NCBI RefSeq assembly: GCF_932526225.1
Contig: NC_064036.1
Span: 13,137,181-13,201,180, forward strand
From: Nematostella vectensis
Taxonomy: Eukaryota > Cnidaria > Anthozoa > Actiniaria > Edwardsiidae
Direction of reading: 5' to 3'
Length of the DNA stretch: 64,000 nucleotides
Under the pieces are notes generated by a model. That model did not search any database. It saw only the letters and a list, made by a program, of their open reading frames with translations, and had not been told where the DNA came from. This document shows positions 1 through 11,766 of the stretch, piece after piece. A program made the translations under genes and the position numbers. Each line of letters starts with the position of its first letter. Positions within the stretch are counted from its first letter, which is position 1.

Positions 1-1
1 G

Positions 2-139
2 CGTTTACTCAGGCTACAAAAGAAATCACCGAAAATATTTCGGAATCACATGTGTCCATCGGAGGTTGTTAGAACTAAGAAATATTTGCGTTACGAGCTG
101 CAGAGAAAAAAGGCCGAGGCGGAGCGAGTCCCTTTATAG
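2..139 (+). CDS. Possible 3'-terminal exon of an unknown gene (partial, cut by window edge)
   Basis: One frame is open from the window edge to a TAG at 137-139, giving 45 residues. The last 28 residues are strongly charged and helix-prone and include KKYLRYELQRKKAEAE, which looks more like real protein than chance translation. No start or splice acceptor is visible because the exon runs off the left edge. I do not recognise the family. The frame is short, so it could be chance. Later AATAAA motifs (for example near 800) could serve as a poly(A) signal, but nothing ties them to this frame. Confidence 0.3.
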   Translation, partial: RLLRLQKKSPKIFRNHMCPSEVVRTKKYLRYELQRKKAEAERVPL

Positions 140-660
140 CAGTCCTTGAAACAACCCTGGCCAAAATATACGGCCAGGGTTATACACATCTTTTAGTGTG
201 GGTCTATCGCAGACGGCGAGTGCATTTGTGCGAGTAGTGAGCGTCCGAATTTCGCGAACGAAAAGAGTCTTCCACAAAAGCCGCTCGCTTTCAGGCAGAG
301 TATACCGCAGACCTCTGAGCATCGCAGGCTTACACGGCCAGGGTATAATTTTTCATTGTCTGTGAATAATTAACAATTTATCGGCGGCTTCTTACACTTG
401 ATTAATGAACAAGAATCTATGCAAGAAATGTTTACTCTACTTCATATGCTTGATTTCATTTCATATTCCAAACCCCTGGCTTTTTTTTGCTCTTTACCGT
501 TTATTTTGCCTGTGCTAGATCGAAGATTATTTTTTGCACCATTCCAAGTCCTGTCTTCTGCTTTTTACACATACATGTAAGAAAACATACTCTTTACTGA
601 GCACTCCTAACTCATTTGTTGTGAATAATCAAGCTCTGAGCGTCAAACTCTGCTTTAGGC
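140..660. other. Intergenic DNA, no gene seen
   Basis: No convincing gene is visible. The motif ACCCTGGCC and its complement GGCCAGGGT occur close together at about 152-180, and GGCCAGGGT occurs again near 336-345. This looks like the remains of a small inverted-repeat element. Confidence 0.4.
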
Positions 661-799
661 TAAGGCTAAGTTCAAACGGCGTATTATCCATGAGTCGTAT
701 TCAATGCAAATGCATGCAAATGAAGATTAAACAATCGACTCGATTCATTTGCATTGAATACGGCACATGGATAATACGACGTTTGAACTTAGACTAAGA
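661..799. mobile_element. Fold-back (MITE-like) element with arms of about 50 bp
   Basis: The left arm, starting CTAAGTTCAAACGGCGTATT, is the near-perfect reverse complement of the right arm, which ends ACGACGTTTGAACTTAGACT. The two arms are separated by only about 30 bp. The whole unit would fold into one long hairpin. It has no coding capacity. This is the usual form of a short non-autonomous DNA element. I could not fix a target-site duplication. Confidence 0.7.
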
Positions 800-1951
800 G
801 GAATAAATGCTTTTGGGGGCTTCTAAGAAGAACGCTTTAATTAAAGCTTATCTTTGCTTTATCATCTCAACATCAAACCATTCTCCGGTACCCCCTTATG
901 GCTAGGGATTGTGATCGATGTGATTAATGAGCCATCTACAATTTTTCAGGGGATTTTTCTAGTATCCTCCAGAAAACATAAGAATCCGATGTGATCATGG
1001 TATTACAATAAATATCGAACAAGAAATGTTGTCCGGGAAGGAAATAAAAAAGAATTAGAATCGGAAAAGATAGGCATCTACATAGAATGGCACCCTCCCC
1101 TGAACCCGCCCAAGACTAAGTGATTGGCTCCTGACAAGAGTATATGATTTCACTGATGTGTTTTATTTGTATGATATAAATCACGATAAAAACACCGTCA
1201 AAATTTATTGTCTATCCGCCTGTATATGCTATCTACCTTTTTCTTTACTTTAGATTATAAGCTATATAAAGATTTGTTAGAGTACTTTTGGTGAAGATAG
1301 ACTGATAGAGTTTAAAATCGCTCTAATTCTTCTTTCGTAGATACATCAGATTCTCCTCTAAAAACGAGGATATATTCAAAATAGATTTACCAATGTAGAA
1401 AGGGACCACATCGCTGGTCTAAATTATATTTTGCGCGCCCATTATGAACAGCGGGAATACGAACGCAAAGCATGGTGGGTAAACGTTCGAAATCCAAGTC
1501 ACAACTCCAAATTAATATCTAGAACTCATTTAAATTTTTTTTTTAAAAAAAAGCAAATTTAACCGGCTTATACGTAAATCAACAACGATATCAGAATATA
1601 TACTTCATTTAAAAGGCTTGTTCAATTTACAATTTTATGCTTGGTGGTCCGCTAGAGACACGCAAATCCTATACTTCTTCCCACAATAACTTATTAGCAG
1701 ATTCGTCATCTCCTTTCTAAAGGCGATGTGATAAGAAATACGGTCACTCACGATTTGAGATGCGTCAGTTCAATTCAAATCGTCTAAATTCGTCATTTAC
1801 ATCTAGAATCGGTCTTGAATGAGCAAGTTGTATAAAAGTCGTGCATTTTAACGTTGGAAAAATATCCAAAAGGCTCAAAACGATCACCAAAAAGATAACT
1901 TTCTCCTACAAACACGTTTCCAGATGCATAATCATTATCGGTGATTCATCA
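800..1951. other. Intergenic DNA 3' of the SLC6 gene
   Basis: AT-rich sequence with no exon or repeat that I can support. On the minus strand it would hold the 3' UTR of the SLC6 transporter. AATAAA read on the minus strand (TTTATT on the plus strand) occurs near 1203-1208 and 1162-1167, and either could be its poly(A) signal. That assignment is a guess from position only. Confidence 0.35.
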
Positions 1952-2883
1952 TCAGTTGATTCTCATCTCATCGTCATCATCCTCGGCTCCTCCCATTGGC
2001 TCCTCCGTCATAGTGATCGGCACCCGGGTAAGGTTAGGGGTCATGGCCCCGGGGGGGACGATGTTCTCCTCCGCCCCCTTAGAGGTCTGCCTCTCGTATT
2101 TAGTAAAACCGAATCGCCGTAGGATAAACACTAGTGGGATGGGTAGGATGGACACGGCGATGATGACAGCAATGCAACCCAGACCCCAACCGGGGTACTC
2201 GGTGTCGATAACTTTCGACTAAAAAAAGGATTCAGAAAGACGTTAGAAAGACACTAGGAATGCCATCTATCATCGTGATGTAAAATGGTGGAAATGGATT
2301 ACAGTGAAAACGAGTTATTGAAGACACTCTTGGGACCGAAGAATGGCCTAATACAACCGTGGAACCCTGTTTTAAAATAAGACTAAAAAACTCCTCTCAT
2401 TGAAAGTGATTTGTACAGAAATAGCATTTGAACTTTATCCTATTTAATCCTGGTAAAGTGCCATTAAAGAAGGGTTGATATTTATAATAATTTAATATTT
2501 ATATGGCGCAAATGATGAATTTGGTGAAATGTTGAATGTGTAGTTCCAGAAAATATCCATACCCTCCCATTGAGGGGATTGGAAATTCCGGGGGTGGGGG
2601 TGGGGGTGGGGGTGGTCAAACGCCCAGGAATTTCCAGGGTGTGTGTGTTTCTGGGGGGGGGGTATGCACGTTAAACCGAAGGTCCCGTCTCTCCAATACT
2701 ACTTTACACTAATCTGAACCGGGGGGACGTAAAAGAACCGCTGAGGACGTGGAAACCCTGGCAGTGACCATCCCCGTGACAAAACTTACATTACTAAAAT
2801 ACTTATGCAGTCTTTGAAGATGAGATATCCTAGCATGCAAAACGCTTAGAGCTAAACGAAAGCGCTATACAAATGAACACATT

Positions 2884-2933
<50 letters not shown>

Positions 2934-2961
2934 GTTATTGTTATTGTTATTGTTATTGTTA

Positions 2962-3011
<50 letters not shown>

Positions 3012-6000
3012 GCAAATCAAATAAAAAACTGACTGAAACTATCTTTCGAGGGGCTTTCCACTTAATAAGACGGGTTATTTTTCGTAACGCTTTTCTGATT
3101 AAATCTGTCATGGATTTGGGATCAAAATTTCCAGAGGAGGTGGGGGTACTATGTCTGGAAAATGGGTTGGTGGTGGGGGTGGGGGGCAAAATGGGCTCCC
3201 AAAAAGGTAATTTCAGAGGGGTGGAAGGTGAGATGTAGATGTTTTATTATTGTTACCATATAACTTTTGTTACAGGTTGTTTCAACCAATAAATTTCTAT
3301 ATTTCATTTCCTTATACACATACACAGACCCCCTCAAAGGGGGGATGGTATGGATATTTTCTGGAACTACACAGTTTGATCAACATCCAGAATTCGATGT
3401 TTCACTTCGCTCTGAATCGACAACCATATCCTTGTGTGCCATTTATGGCGAGGAGGTTTGTTTACTATAATCTGGTTAGTAAGATCGTATGCGAGACGGT
3501 CAAAGCCCTGTGATTACTCTTTGCTAATGCATCTTGTTGTAGCTCACCTTTGAGTTAGTCCGCAGGCTCGCGTGGTCGTGACTGGTTCAGATAGCATGCC
3601 CGCAAAACCCGCGAACACTCACTTTAGAGTCCCGCAAAACCCGAGAAACACTCACCTCAGAATAAGACCATGCGGAGTTTGTGATCGGTTTGGATATCAT
3701 GCCCGCCAAACCCAAAAACACTCACCTCAGAGTTAGACCATGCGGAGTATGTGATCGGTTTGGATATCATGCCCACCAAACTCGCAACCACTATCCCTGC
3801 CACGACGACCGGTGCCTCGTACCTCCACGTGATCTTGAAGTACCAGTTAGGCCGCTTGCTGATCATGTATTCGATATCGTCCTCAAACCTACAGCGACGC
3901 AACAACACGTATGAGGTTTGCATATCATGTGAGCTCAATATCGATGTTTAGGCACCAATAGGTATCATTTGGGTCAGGCCCGTAGCCAGGGGGGGGGGGG
4001 GATTCGAGGGGTTCGGACGACCCCCCTACCCGGCTTGAAGGTCCGCTCAGAGAAAACAAAAAAATATATAACGTTTGGCTTGATATACCGTGCACTTCAA
4101 TATGTCTTTAAAAGGACTATAATTTTTTTATAATAATTATCTTTATTATTATTATCGCTATATGTTCAAAAACACTCGATAATAACATTTTAAATACAAG
4201 ATTGAATTTATTGATTGCCTAATGTAATAAGGCGAGGAGATGGGTATACCGGTAATTTGGTCCGCTCAAATAAAAAACGAGCCACCCCGCTCAAAATCCT
4301 GGCTACGGGCCCGTGGATACTATTTGACGATACTTCAATAAGTATGACGCACGTTTTGGAGGTCGAAGCGGAAGATTATTATGAAATATGTTCTCTCGAA
4401 ACGGACTGTATTAGCCCTTCACACCCTCCTAGCTAATACAAATACGCCTATATAAATATAACTATTGCACGTAACATGACGGAAAAACATGACATGACGC
4501 TTCAAATAAGCCCATTTCACATCTAATAATTCACATTTAATTCACATTCACATCTAATATCAAATGCGACTTTTTTTTTAAATTGATGCTACTTTTTGTA
4601 AAGCGCCATTTAAATATTTGAGCTATTCGTCCCTGAGCCATACACAGAACAAAAATCTGGGTATGTGCATTTCGGTCTCACGTTATTTGTGTTTTGAAAA
4701 TCATTCTGGAATACAAGAAACCGATGGCCATTGTAAGAAATTGTGTCGTCCTTCTCTATCTAGAATTGCGATTTTCCAGGTTTTTCCGTCATGTCATTGC
4801 ACTAAGGTTTACCTCTTGGATCCGTACACCCAGCACACTCCGATCATTTCCAGCATTCCGATGACAAGGAGGGGGAGGGTTCCAGAGAACGAGTCGAACA
4901 TCTGCAGCCAGTACTCGCCCGAATTCTGACAGAACAGCAGTCCAAGCAGGAACGACACGAGACAGATGGCGCCTGCACAAACAGGACAATTATTACAATG
5001 ATATGATGATGATGATGACAATGATGATGATTATGATGACAATGATAACGATGATTATGACAATGATAATGATGATTATGACAACGAATATGATAACAAT
5101 GAAGAGAAAGGAGGAAATGAAAATGAGGACGAAGCAGGCAATAATCACGATAATGATGACTATCATGATGATGGTAAAAAAAAAACAAGATGACATTGAG
5201 GCAGCTGATTAGCATATAGTGATAAATATGATTATGACCATAATAATAATAATAATGATAATGCGCTATATACCCGAGACAAACTCCTTTCTCCACGACA
5301 CAAGTTTGGCGTCGTACACGGGGGTAATCACGCCCTCCAGGGTCCCAAACATGGAGCCGAGGCCAAGGGTGAGAAGCATGCAGAAGAAGAGCGTGGCCCA
5401 AAGTGGCGAGAGTGCGGGCATCTTGACGATCGCCTCGGTGAACGCAATGAAAGTCAGACCAGGCCCCTCTGCAGACTGCAAAACGATATAATCGAGGTTC
5501 AGAATAAACAACACAAAATAGCCATATCAACTGGCAGTTAAACCATCTATGTTTTATAATTTCTCTGTCATCCAAATAGAATTTAAATCTAAAATAACAT
5601 AAGGAAATGGTTAATATTTCGCAAGAAAATAGTCAAATGGGCATCGGCCTGCTCTTCTGATAACTTATATAACTTTTACACAGAATCATTTTTCAACATT
5701 CTTCCCCAGTTACCTGACCAAGCCAGTATTCCAGCGTCTTGCATGCCTCGCCGACAGTCTGGTTGCCTGGTAACGTCACATTGTCCTTGGTGTAGAGCTC
5801 GATACACTCGGTGAAGGTCTCGTGCGCCTGTAGAACAGAGTACACATGTTAAGGATGGAGACACGTGCGCCTGAAGATAGTACACATGCTTAGGATGGAG
5901 ACACGTGCGCCTGTAGAACAGAGTACACATGTTTAGGATGGAGACACGTGCGCCTGTAGAGATTACACATGCTTAGGATGGAGACACGTGCGCCTGTAGA

Positions 6001-9000
6001 CAAGAGTACACATGCTTAGGATAAAACATGACACGTGCGCCTATATGGTAGAATACACTTGGTTAGCTGTCCTCTTTTTATACGACCTCACGTATGTCGG
6101 TTCTCTAGTCTTTGTCCACTTTGTCTATGTCATTGTCTATGTCATCTCAGCATGCCTCCTTTATCCACCTCTCTTTATTTCGACAATAATCAAGGAGCAG
6201 CAGACTTTACCTTGAATCCGAGAATGGAAAAGATGACGATACTCGCGAAGACAGACGTGCCGCAGTTGATGAGCGATACCATGACGGCGTCACGAAGGCA
6301 GTTATTATGCACGGGGTTATAGCTCGACATGGCGATCAGACCACCGAATGCCACGCCCAGAGAGTAGAAGATTTGCGTGGCTGCCTCGAGCCACACGCGA
6401 GGGTCCGCCAGCTTTTCGAACTAAAGAAAAGAAACGTACCGTAATTTGCTCGAACATGCGCCTGCCCCAAATAACAGCCTCTCCCGAACGAGCGCCTCGC
6501 CTAGATGCGTTGCACTTTATAGATTTTGATGCCAAGAGGGACTGTACTATTAAAGGGAAGTAAGGAAAACTGAGAGTACTACGCGCCACAACATTTTAAC
6601 TTTGTATAAGCTTGTAAAACATACCGTTTCAATCTGAAGGAACTGTATGCATTATTTTCTTAACTTCAGCATACCTGTGGTTTGAACATGTGCGCGACGC
6701 CTGGTCCGGCTCCCTCTAGAGTGACGCCACGACCGAAGAAGATGATGAGAACTAGATAAGGGAACGTCGCGGTGAAATACACAGCCTGTCAATCAAGACG
6801 AAACACTTAAGAAAAAATTGAAGCAAGCATAGTTCTTCTTTTGTTCATTCTCAAAATGAATACAGCAGACTTGACCAATGTGTCATTTCTAATGACACTT
6901 TGAGCTAAGCAAATCCTAACATAACAGAGCCGTAGCAGGCCATGTAAGATTGGGGAGCACAATACAGAAACATTAAAAATATATTGGGGGGGGGGGGGGG
7001 GGGGGGAAGGGGGCAAAGCCACTCCCCCTACTGGTCATTTCCTTACATATCAAGAAAATTGAGCCCCAAATTTCCATATAAGGAAACTAATATATTCCTT
7101 ATTTGGAAAACCTGCATGATTCTTGTATTTTATAAGGTGAGCGTACCGCAGGGGCTTCGTAAACTTTAAGACTTGAAACTAGAAGAGAAAAACAGTTACT
7201 GTGGACCATCTTCAGTTAGTTGAGAAGGTCCCTGAAAAGAAACTAAGTTTCCTCGTTACCAGACCCCCAAAACGACAACGTTTTCTTCATATGATAATTT
7301 TTGAAAACATATAAAGAAATCGTTGTCGTTTAAGGGGTCTGGTACCGAGGAATTTTAGCTTCTTTTTAGAGGCCATTGGGGAGAGGGGGGTGGGGGGAGG
7401 GGCACATGCCCCCGGTGTCCCAACCCATGCTACGGCCCTGACAAGCAATACAAAAGAAATATAACAAAAAAAAAATTACATGGTGGTATATACAACAAAA
7501 CGTAAAGCAAAGTCCGTACCTTGCCTGCAGACTGCACGCCTTTCATCATACACAAAAAGACGACGATCCAAGCGAGCAGCAAAGACAGGCACATGGGCCA
7601 CACTAGCCCGCCACTCTCATCAATAGTCGGCGCTATTTTTAGTGCATTCTGGTACCAGTAGTACTGGGTACGTCCAGCGAGCCCACACTCGGGAAGGTCA
7701 TAACTTGTTATGTCAGAGCCTGTGAGTCACAATGGGAAATAACTTAATCCCGGTGCTCAAAGTCATAGTGGTGATGCAGTGTGCTAAGCTCAATTTCACT
7801 TTAACGATAAATGGCAGTCATACTCAAAAAGTACATCATACTCTCTTTTCATACAGTAAACACCCGTGTAGAAGAAACTAGAAAATTCAAGATCAATAGG
7901 CTCTTATATATGTGGCTCTTATATATATATGGTTCTTAATTCTTTGACTTACACCATACAAGGCTCTTCTAAAAAGAGCGGTTAAAATACAAAATGTCAA
8001 CCTGTAGGTTTTCAATCTATAGATGAGGGGGACATAAGGGGGGGAGGGGGTCGAAAACCGCACAGAAATCGCATAGGAAAACGCCAAAAACAGCAAAACC
8101 GTCTAAATAAGTCAATAACCGTAAACCGCGCAGTCTAGAGAAACCGAAATGCCGCGGAATAAAATAAGAAAAACTGAAAAAGCCGCGCCAGATTAAAGGC
8201 AAAACCGCAAACCCTTACGCCCCCTTCTAGGTTCTTACACGCGGGTGTTTACTGTACTATAAGATGTGTCTCTGTGCCGTGGACGCAAGAAATAAAAAGG
8301 CGGGACTAGTAAATGGATGTGGGCGGGGCTTATTACGATTGTTTATTGCCCATGCGATGGTTTGAGTTGAATTGAGTTGAAAGTGGGGTGGCACGACATC
8401 ACCTGTGGGGGGTCTACATGTGCTATTTTATTTCCATATGTCGTTGTTCAAAATGGTCTAGAAGAGCCTGGGACGAGCGTGTGGGAAACATGTGATATTC
8501 CAAAACTATAGGGTATGGGCCTTTTTTAACCTTTTTAAAACCTTAATAAGACGAACATTTACGTGGAAATTTTCGTCGTACACAGTTCTAAGGCGAAAAA
8601 CTGATTAATGTGGACCCAAAAATAAAGCATGCAATGTCCTTATAAGGAATTGCCTAAACGAGCTTTCAAAACAAGATTGAGAAAAAATTCAGGACTACTT
8701 ACTATTTGTGAGAACTTGCGGACAATAGCTGTACGGAAGAGGAGACTGCCAGGAGGCAAAAAGGTAATAGAAACACCACGCAATAATCATGTTATAATAT
8801 ACAGCAACAAGGAAGCAGACGATAACAGATGAGATCCCCACCCCTCCCAGGTAGGGATGGATATAGTTCCAGACCCCGACCGAGCCTTGACGCACGCTTT
8901 GACCAATAGCAAGCTCCATAAAGAACAAAGGAATCCCGAGTAGAGCCAGGCATAGCACGTACGGGATGAGAAATGCACCTAAAATACAACACAAAAATAC

Positions 9001-10893
9001 AATAAGGGGGTTATAGTCCAATACAACACACCAAACCACAATCAGGGGGGGATATAGTCAAATACAACACACACAAACAATCAGGGGGATATAGTCTAAT
9101 ACAACACAACGTGATATAAAAAGCCGACCTTATGGTAAAGTGAAGCACAAACCCCCCCTCCCCCCCCAAAAAAAAAAAAATCTGTCATCCCTCCCCCCAT
9201 ATACAAAGACAAGCGGAAGCTCAAAGGGTGTTAGGGTCAGCACGTCAGAGCACAAGTGGTGGAGAGTTCGGGGGCCTTTCGTCCCAACTCATCTTTAGAT
9301 GTTCGAAGAATCCGTAAAGAATTATAAGCGGGGACGTTTTTTTTTTAGCAAATTTAACATATCCAGCCCCCTATATATGATTTATGAAGACAAGCGGAAG
9401 CTCAAACGGCGTTGGGGTCAGCACGCCAACGAAACACGAGCGGTGGAAAAGTATGGGGTCTTTTCGCCCTAACTGATTTTTAGACATTCAGAAAATCTGT
9501 AAAGAAACTTTGAACGGTGGCGGAGTAAGAGAGGTTTCTGTTCAAAAACTGATCTTTATACATTCAGCGATTCTGCTGGGAATCTTTCAAGGGATCTGAA
9601 AGGCAAACTCCATATACATCCAACAGAGCGATCAAGTGCGAAGTGCGATCCGGTGCGGTTATATGGCAATCACGCTTTACTGTTGTCACATGTTTTATTC
9701 ATTTCAAAAGCCCCACTTCCCACCCCCCTCGGGGCATACAAAAAGCTGCCCTGACCTTTTAAAATAATGTAGTCTTTTCTTAACTTCACAAAACATTATT
9801 CGCCTCATGTGCCATGTACATGACATCATCGCTCAGTGAGATACACTTCAAACATGAGTACTTTACGCTAACGCTTGCAACACATTTATTGACTTTAGGA
9901 CAGGGTCCGAAAGTAGCTCATTTGCTACTAGGGGTACTAGTAGATATGATATTCTCCAAAGGTCTGTGTTTCTTTTATAACAACAGATCATCAATCATCT
10001 TGATTAAAGGGGATAGAGTTTGGAAATGACAGAAAGATAATCGATTTTCCAATAAAAAAGGTGTTATATTCCAAAAGAAGACGCAGAAATGAAATAAGTT
10101 CACCTCATCGATTTGCATTTTTTTCTGTGAAATTCTACATGGGTTAAATGAAGTTTTGTAAAGGTCGCCCCACGCTATAGGGAGATAGTATGACGGAAGT
10201 TCTCAGACGTGCTCAACCATTTAGCAATTACGAAATCACAAATCCTCCGGCAGAGCCCCAATATACCGCAAACAGTCTTCTTTCGGAGGAAAATTACCCC
10301 TCAATGTAAAAGATGTTATCTACATCTACTAAATACATCAGGGGTTTTAAGGTGACAGAAATGGCTTAAAATACGATGAAGTTCCTAAAAGGCCGACCAT
10401 TTAATGTGAAAATCAGATAAAATGACGAGAGCTGTGCTGTTGCCTCGCGATACATTCGCGAATAACATGACATATTCAAATGAGGTTAGAGAAACCATTT
10501 TGCCAAGCTCTAATTAAAATAGACTTGAACAACAAAGGGTTTTATAAACATACACGCCTCGACTCGGTCCGTTTAATTAATAAATAAAAGCTTCAACAAA
10601 AAGTAATTCACGAAGTACTGTTTTAAATAATCCGATTGTGCTTAGTACCTCAGGTTCTCGCCAATGTTGTCTTCCTTTCCGAGGTTTAAAACCAAGTTTT
10701 CTCACTTATCAAGTTTATAGAACAGCATGTGTAAACAAAGATTACAAGAAAACACAAGGATTTCACATGATTTAATACAGTGCTTTGAAAACAGTAGTTG
10801 AGTCGGCGACTTGGTTTTGATGTGATATGATTAAAATAAAACGCAATTAATTCCAGTCAAGAAACCAGTTTTCGTCAATTATGCATTTTCATT

Positions 10894-10928
<35 letters not shown>

Positions 10929-11766
10929 GTTTTTTTTCAGTATTTCTTTAACAGCTTTATAGAGAGTAAATAAGCTAAAACAATAAAGGAAGTTAATTCA
11001 AAACTCTAAAAAAGGTGGTCGGTTAATTAGTAAAAACATCGATGTCCTATCGCGAGATATAATAGAGGTGAAAATGCGATAGGTTAAGAATGGAACTTGG
11101 TAGGAAATAATCCAGAAGAAGAAAGGTTACTGGTAATGATAATATGAGTTTTATATCAAATAAACCGATGTTAACTCAGCAGGGAGCCCGTAAGCCTTCA
11201 ATACAAAGTTCACAAAAAAGCGAGCCGAGAAGCTAGTGATCGAGTGCGTAGACTTGAGCTACCGCGTGCTCGTATTCTTAACCTATGACAAGTCTATTAT
11301 CAAAGCTTTCGAGAATTATTTCATCCAAACACAAAAGTAATTTCACAACAACGCTTAATCCTTTAGGATTTCTCAACACAAATCATTAGCCCATTTACTA
11401 TGGCGAAATCGCTTTCCACTCTTGGAGATTTACTCCAAATTAAAAAGAATCAATAATGCAAACGTTCCCGGGAATATACTCAACGCAGGACGCATAAAAA
11501 AGGCTTGTAATTTGGGGAATCGGATTCTATTGTGAGCCATAAACCCTCTTACCTCCACCGTTTTTCTGGCACAGATAAGGAAATCGCCAAACATTGCCTA
11601 GTCCTACGGCATAGCCAACAGTAGCAAGAATAAACTCGAGCTTGTTACCCCAGCCTCCGCGATCATCGTTAACTTGCATTTCGACATCCATGCTGTTCGC
11701 ATTCTCCTCGAGAGGCGTCACAGTCACCGACATCTCTCCGTTTGCTTGCACTTCAGCTTTCGCCAT
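1952..11766 (-). CDS. SLC6 (neurotransmitter:sodium symporter) family amino-acid transporter, B0AT-like; 10 coding exons
   Basis: A sodium-coupled transporter of the plasma membrane. The exons, in order of translation, are 11553-11766, 8703-8978, 7520-7719, 6675-6785, 6211-6420, 5714-5827, 5274-5475, 4813-4972, 3726-3888 and 1952-2218. All boundaries are GT..AG and all phases agree, giving 638 residues, a normal SLC6 length. Seen directly: [10 protein letters not shown] at about 55-64 (TM1, sodium site region), NGGGAFLIPY formed across the first splice junction, [14 protein letters not shown] (TM6), SMFGTLEGV and [10 protein letters not shown]. Glycosylation sequons (NVT, NQT) lie in the exon 5714-5827. 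TYSAW before the last exon and [10 protein letters not shown] resemble the SLC6A15-A20 (B0AT) group, which carries neutral amino acids, so that substrate is inferred. The cytoplasmic tail ends in an acidic EDDDDE run. A splice acceptor at 11775-11776, just upstream of the ATG, suggests a 5' UTR intron. Two exon boundaries are duplicated in tandem arrays (see repeats). Confidence 0.9.
2589..2616 (+). repeat. (GGGGGT)n run with G-quadruplex potential
   Basis: Four G5 runs separated by single T bases lie in the last intron of the SLC6 gene, followed by another G run near 2655. The spacing fits an intramolecular G-quadruplex, which on this strand would be on the non-template side for the transporter. 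Function is unknown. Confidence 0.6.
2884..3012. repeat. (ATT)n / (ATTGTT)n microsatellite
   Basis: An uninterrupted ATT array with a central ATTGTT stretch, in the last SLC6 intron. The tyrosine-rich frame it creates is an artefact. Confidence 0.95.
3588..3790. repeat. ~70-bp tandem duplication containing the exon 9 splice donor of the SLC6 gene
   Basis: The sequence around the 3' end of exon 3726-3888 is repeated about 2.5 times towards lower coordinates. The minus-strand donor TCTGAG|GTGAGTG at 3724-3725 has an exact second copy about 70 bp downstream in the gene (plus-strand CACTCACCTCAG at about 3649-3660) and a degenerate third copy near 3627-3640. The duplicated part includes about 50 bp of coding exon. 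The first donor gives the correct frame into the last exon. Confidence 0.75.
3976..4313. mobile_element. MITE with CCCGTAGCCAGG termini
   Basis: The left end GGCCCGTAGCCAGG and right end CCTGGCTACGGGCC are exact inverted copies about 340 bp apart. The interior is non-coding and begins with a G run. The right end lies close to the short G/C-rich border. Similar GTAGCCAGG ends recur at 31282-31442, so this is a dispersed family. It sits in the SLC6 intron between exons 9 and 8. Confidence 0.6.
4998..5200. repeat. Degenerate GATGAT / GACAATGAT tandem repeat
   Basis: About 200 bp of imperfect GAT and GACAAT repeats fill most of the SLC6 intron between exons 8 and 7. The methionine-rich and histidine-rich frames across it are artefacts. 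Confidence 0.85.
5821..6055. repeat. ~43-bp minisatellite carrying the exon 6 splice acceptor of the SLC6 gene
   Basis: Five full copies and a partial one start with CGTGCGCCTGTAG. Read on the minus strand this is CTACAG|GCGCACG, which is exactly the acceptor and first seven coding bases of exon 5714-5827. The copy at 5821 is the one used in my model because it continues into the open frame. The others lie upstream in the transcript and each keeps an AG acceptor (CTACAG or CTTCAG). In the used exon the copy is the edge of the array, so the array grew from the splice site outwards. Confidence 0.85.
6925..7440. mobile_element. MITE-like element with GCCGTAGCA termini, holding a poly-G run and a nested hairpin
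   Basis: The left end CAGAGCCGTAGCA and right end TGCTACGGCCCTG are inverted copies. The interior includes a run of about 21 G at 6986-7006. A second, independent hairpin (7230-7372) is inserted within it. The ends resemble those of the element at 39291-39448. Non-coding, in an SLC6 intron. Confidence 0.5.
7230..7372. mobile_element. Fold-back MITE nested in the preceding element
   Basis: Arms of about 55-60 bp, left CTCGTTACCAGACCCC with AACGACAACG and right CGTTGTCGTT with GGGGTCTGGTACCGAG, form a near-complete hairpin with a short AT-rich loop. No coding capacity. Confidence 0.7.
7854..8254. mobile_element. Tc1/mariner-like MITE (TA target site)
   Basis: The element begins CAGTAAACACCCG and ends CGGGTGTTTACTG, an exact 13-bp terminal inverted repeat that extends imperfectly further inward. 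It is flanked by TA on both sides (7852-7853 and 8255-8256). A CAGT start and TA duplication are typical of Tc1/mariner non-autonomous elements. The 401-bp interior has no transposase frame. It lies in the SLC6 intron between exons 3 and 2. Confidence 0.7.
8981..9120. repeat. ~48-bp short tandem repeat abutting SLC6 exon 2
   Basis: Three imperfect copies carry AATACAACAC followed by a G run and ATATAGTC. They start directly next to the acceptor of exon 8703-8978, on the intron side. The pyrimidine-rich stretch of the true acceptor matches part of the unit. Confidence 0.6.
9196..9530. repeat. ~172-bp direct repeat, two diverged copies
   Basis: Two adjacent copies share GACAAGCGGAAGCTCAAA, GGTCAGCACG and the stretch around TTTAGA.ATTC. 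They are clearly related but differ at many positions. They lie in the large first coding intron of the SLC6 gene. Confidence 0.6.
9531..11552. other. Remainder of SLC6 intron 1
   Basis: AT-rich intronic sequence. The only structure I see is an (ATT)n microsatellite at about 10896-10928. No other exon or gene is supported. Confidence 0.5.

Noticed and set aside
4844-5575. A 243-residue minus-strand frame
   Set aside because: It runs across two SLC6 exons out of frame and through the GAT repeat (histidine/tyrosine runs).
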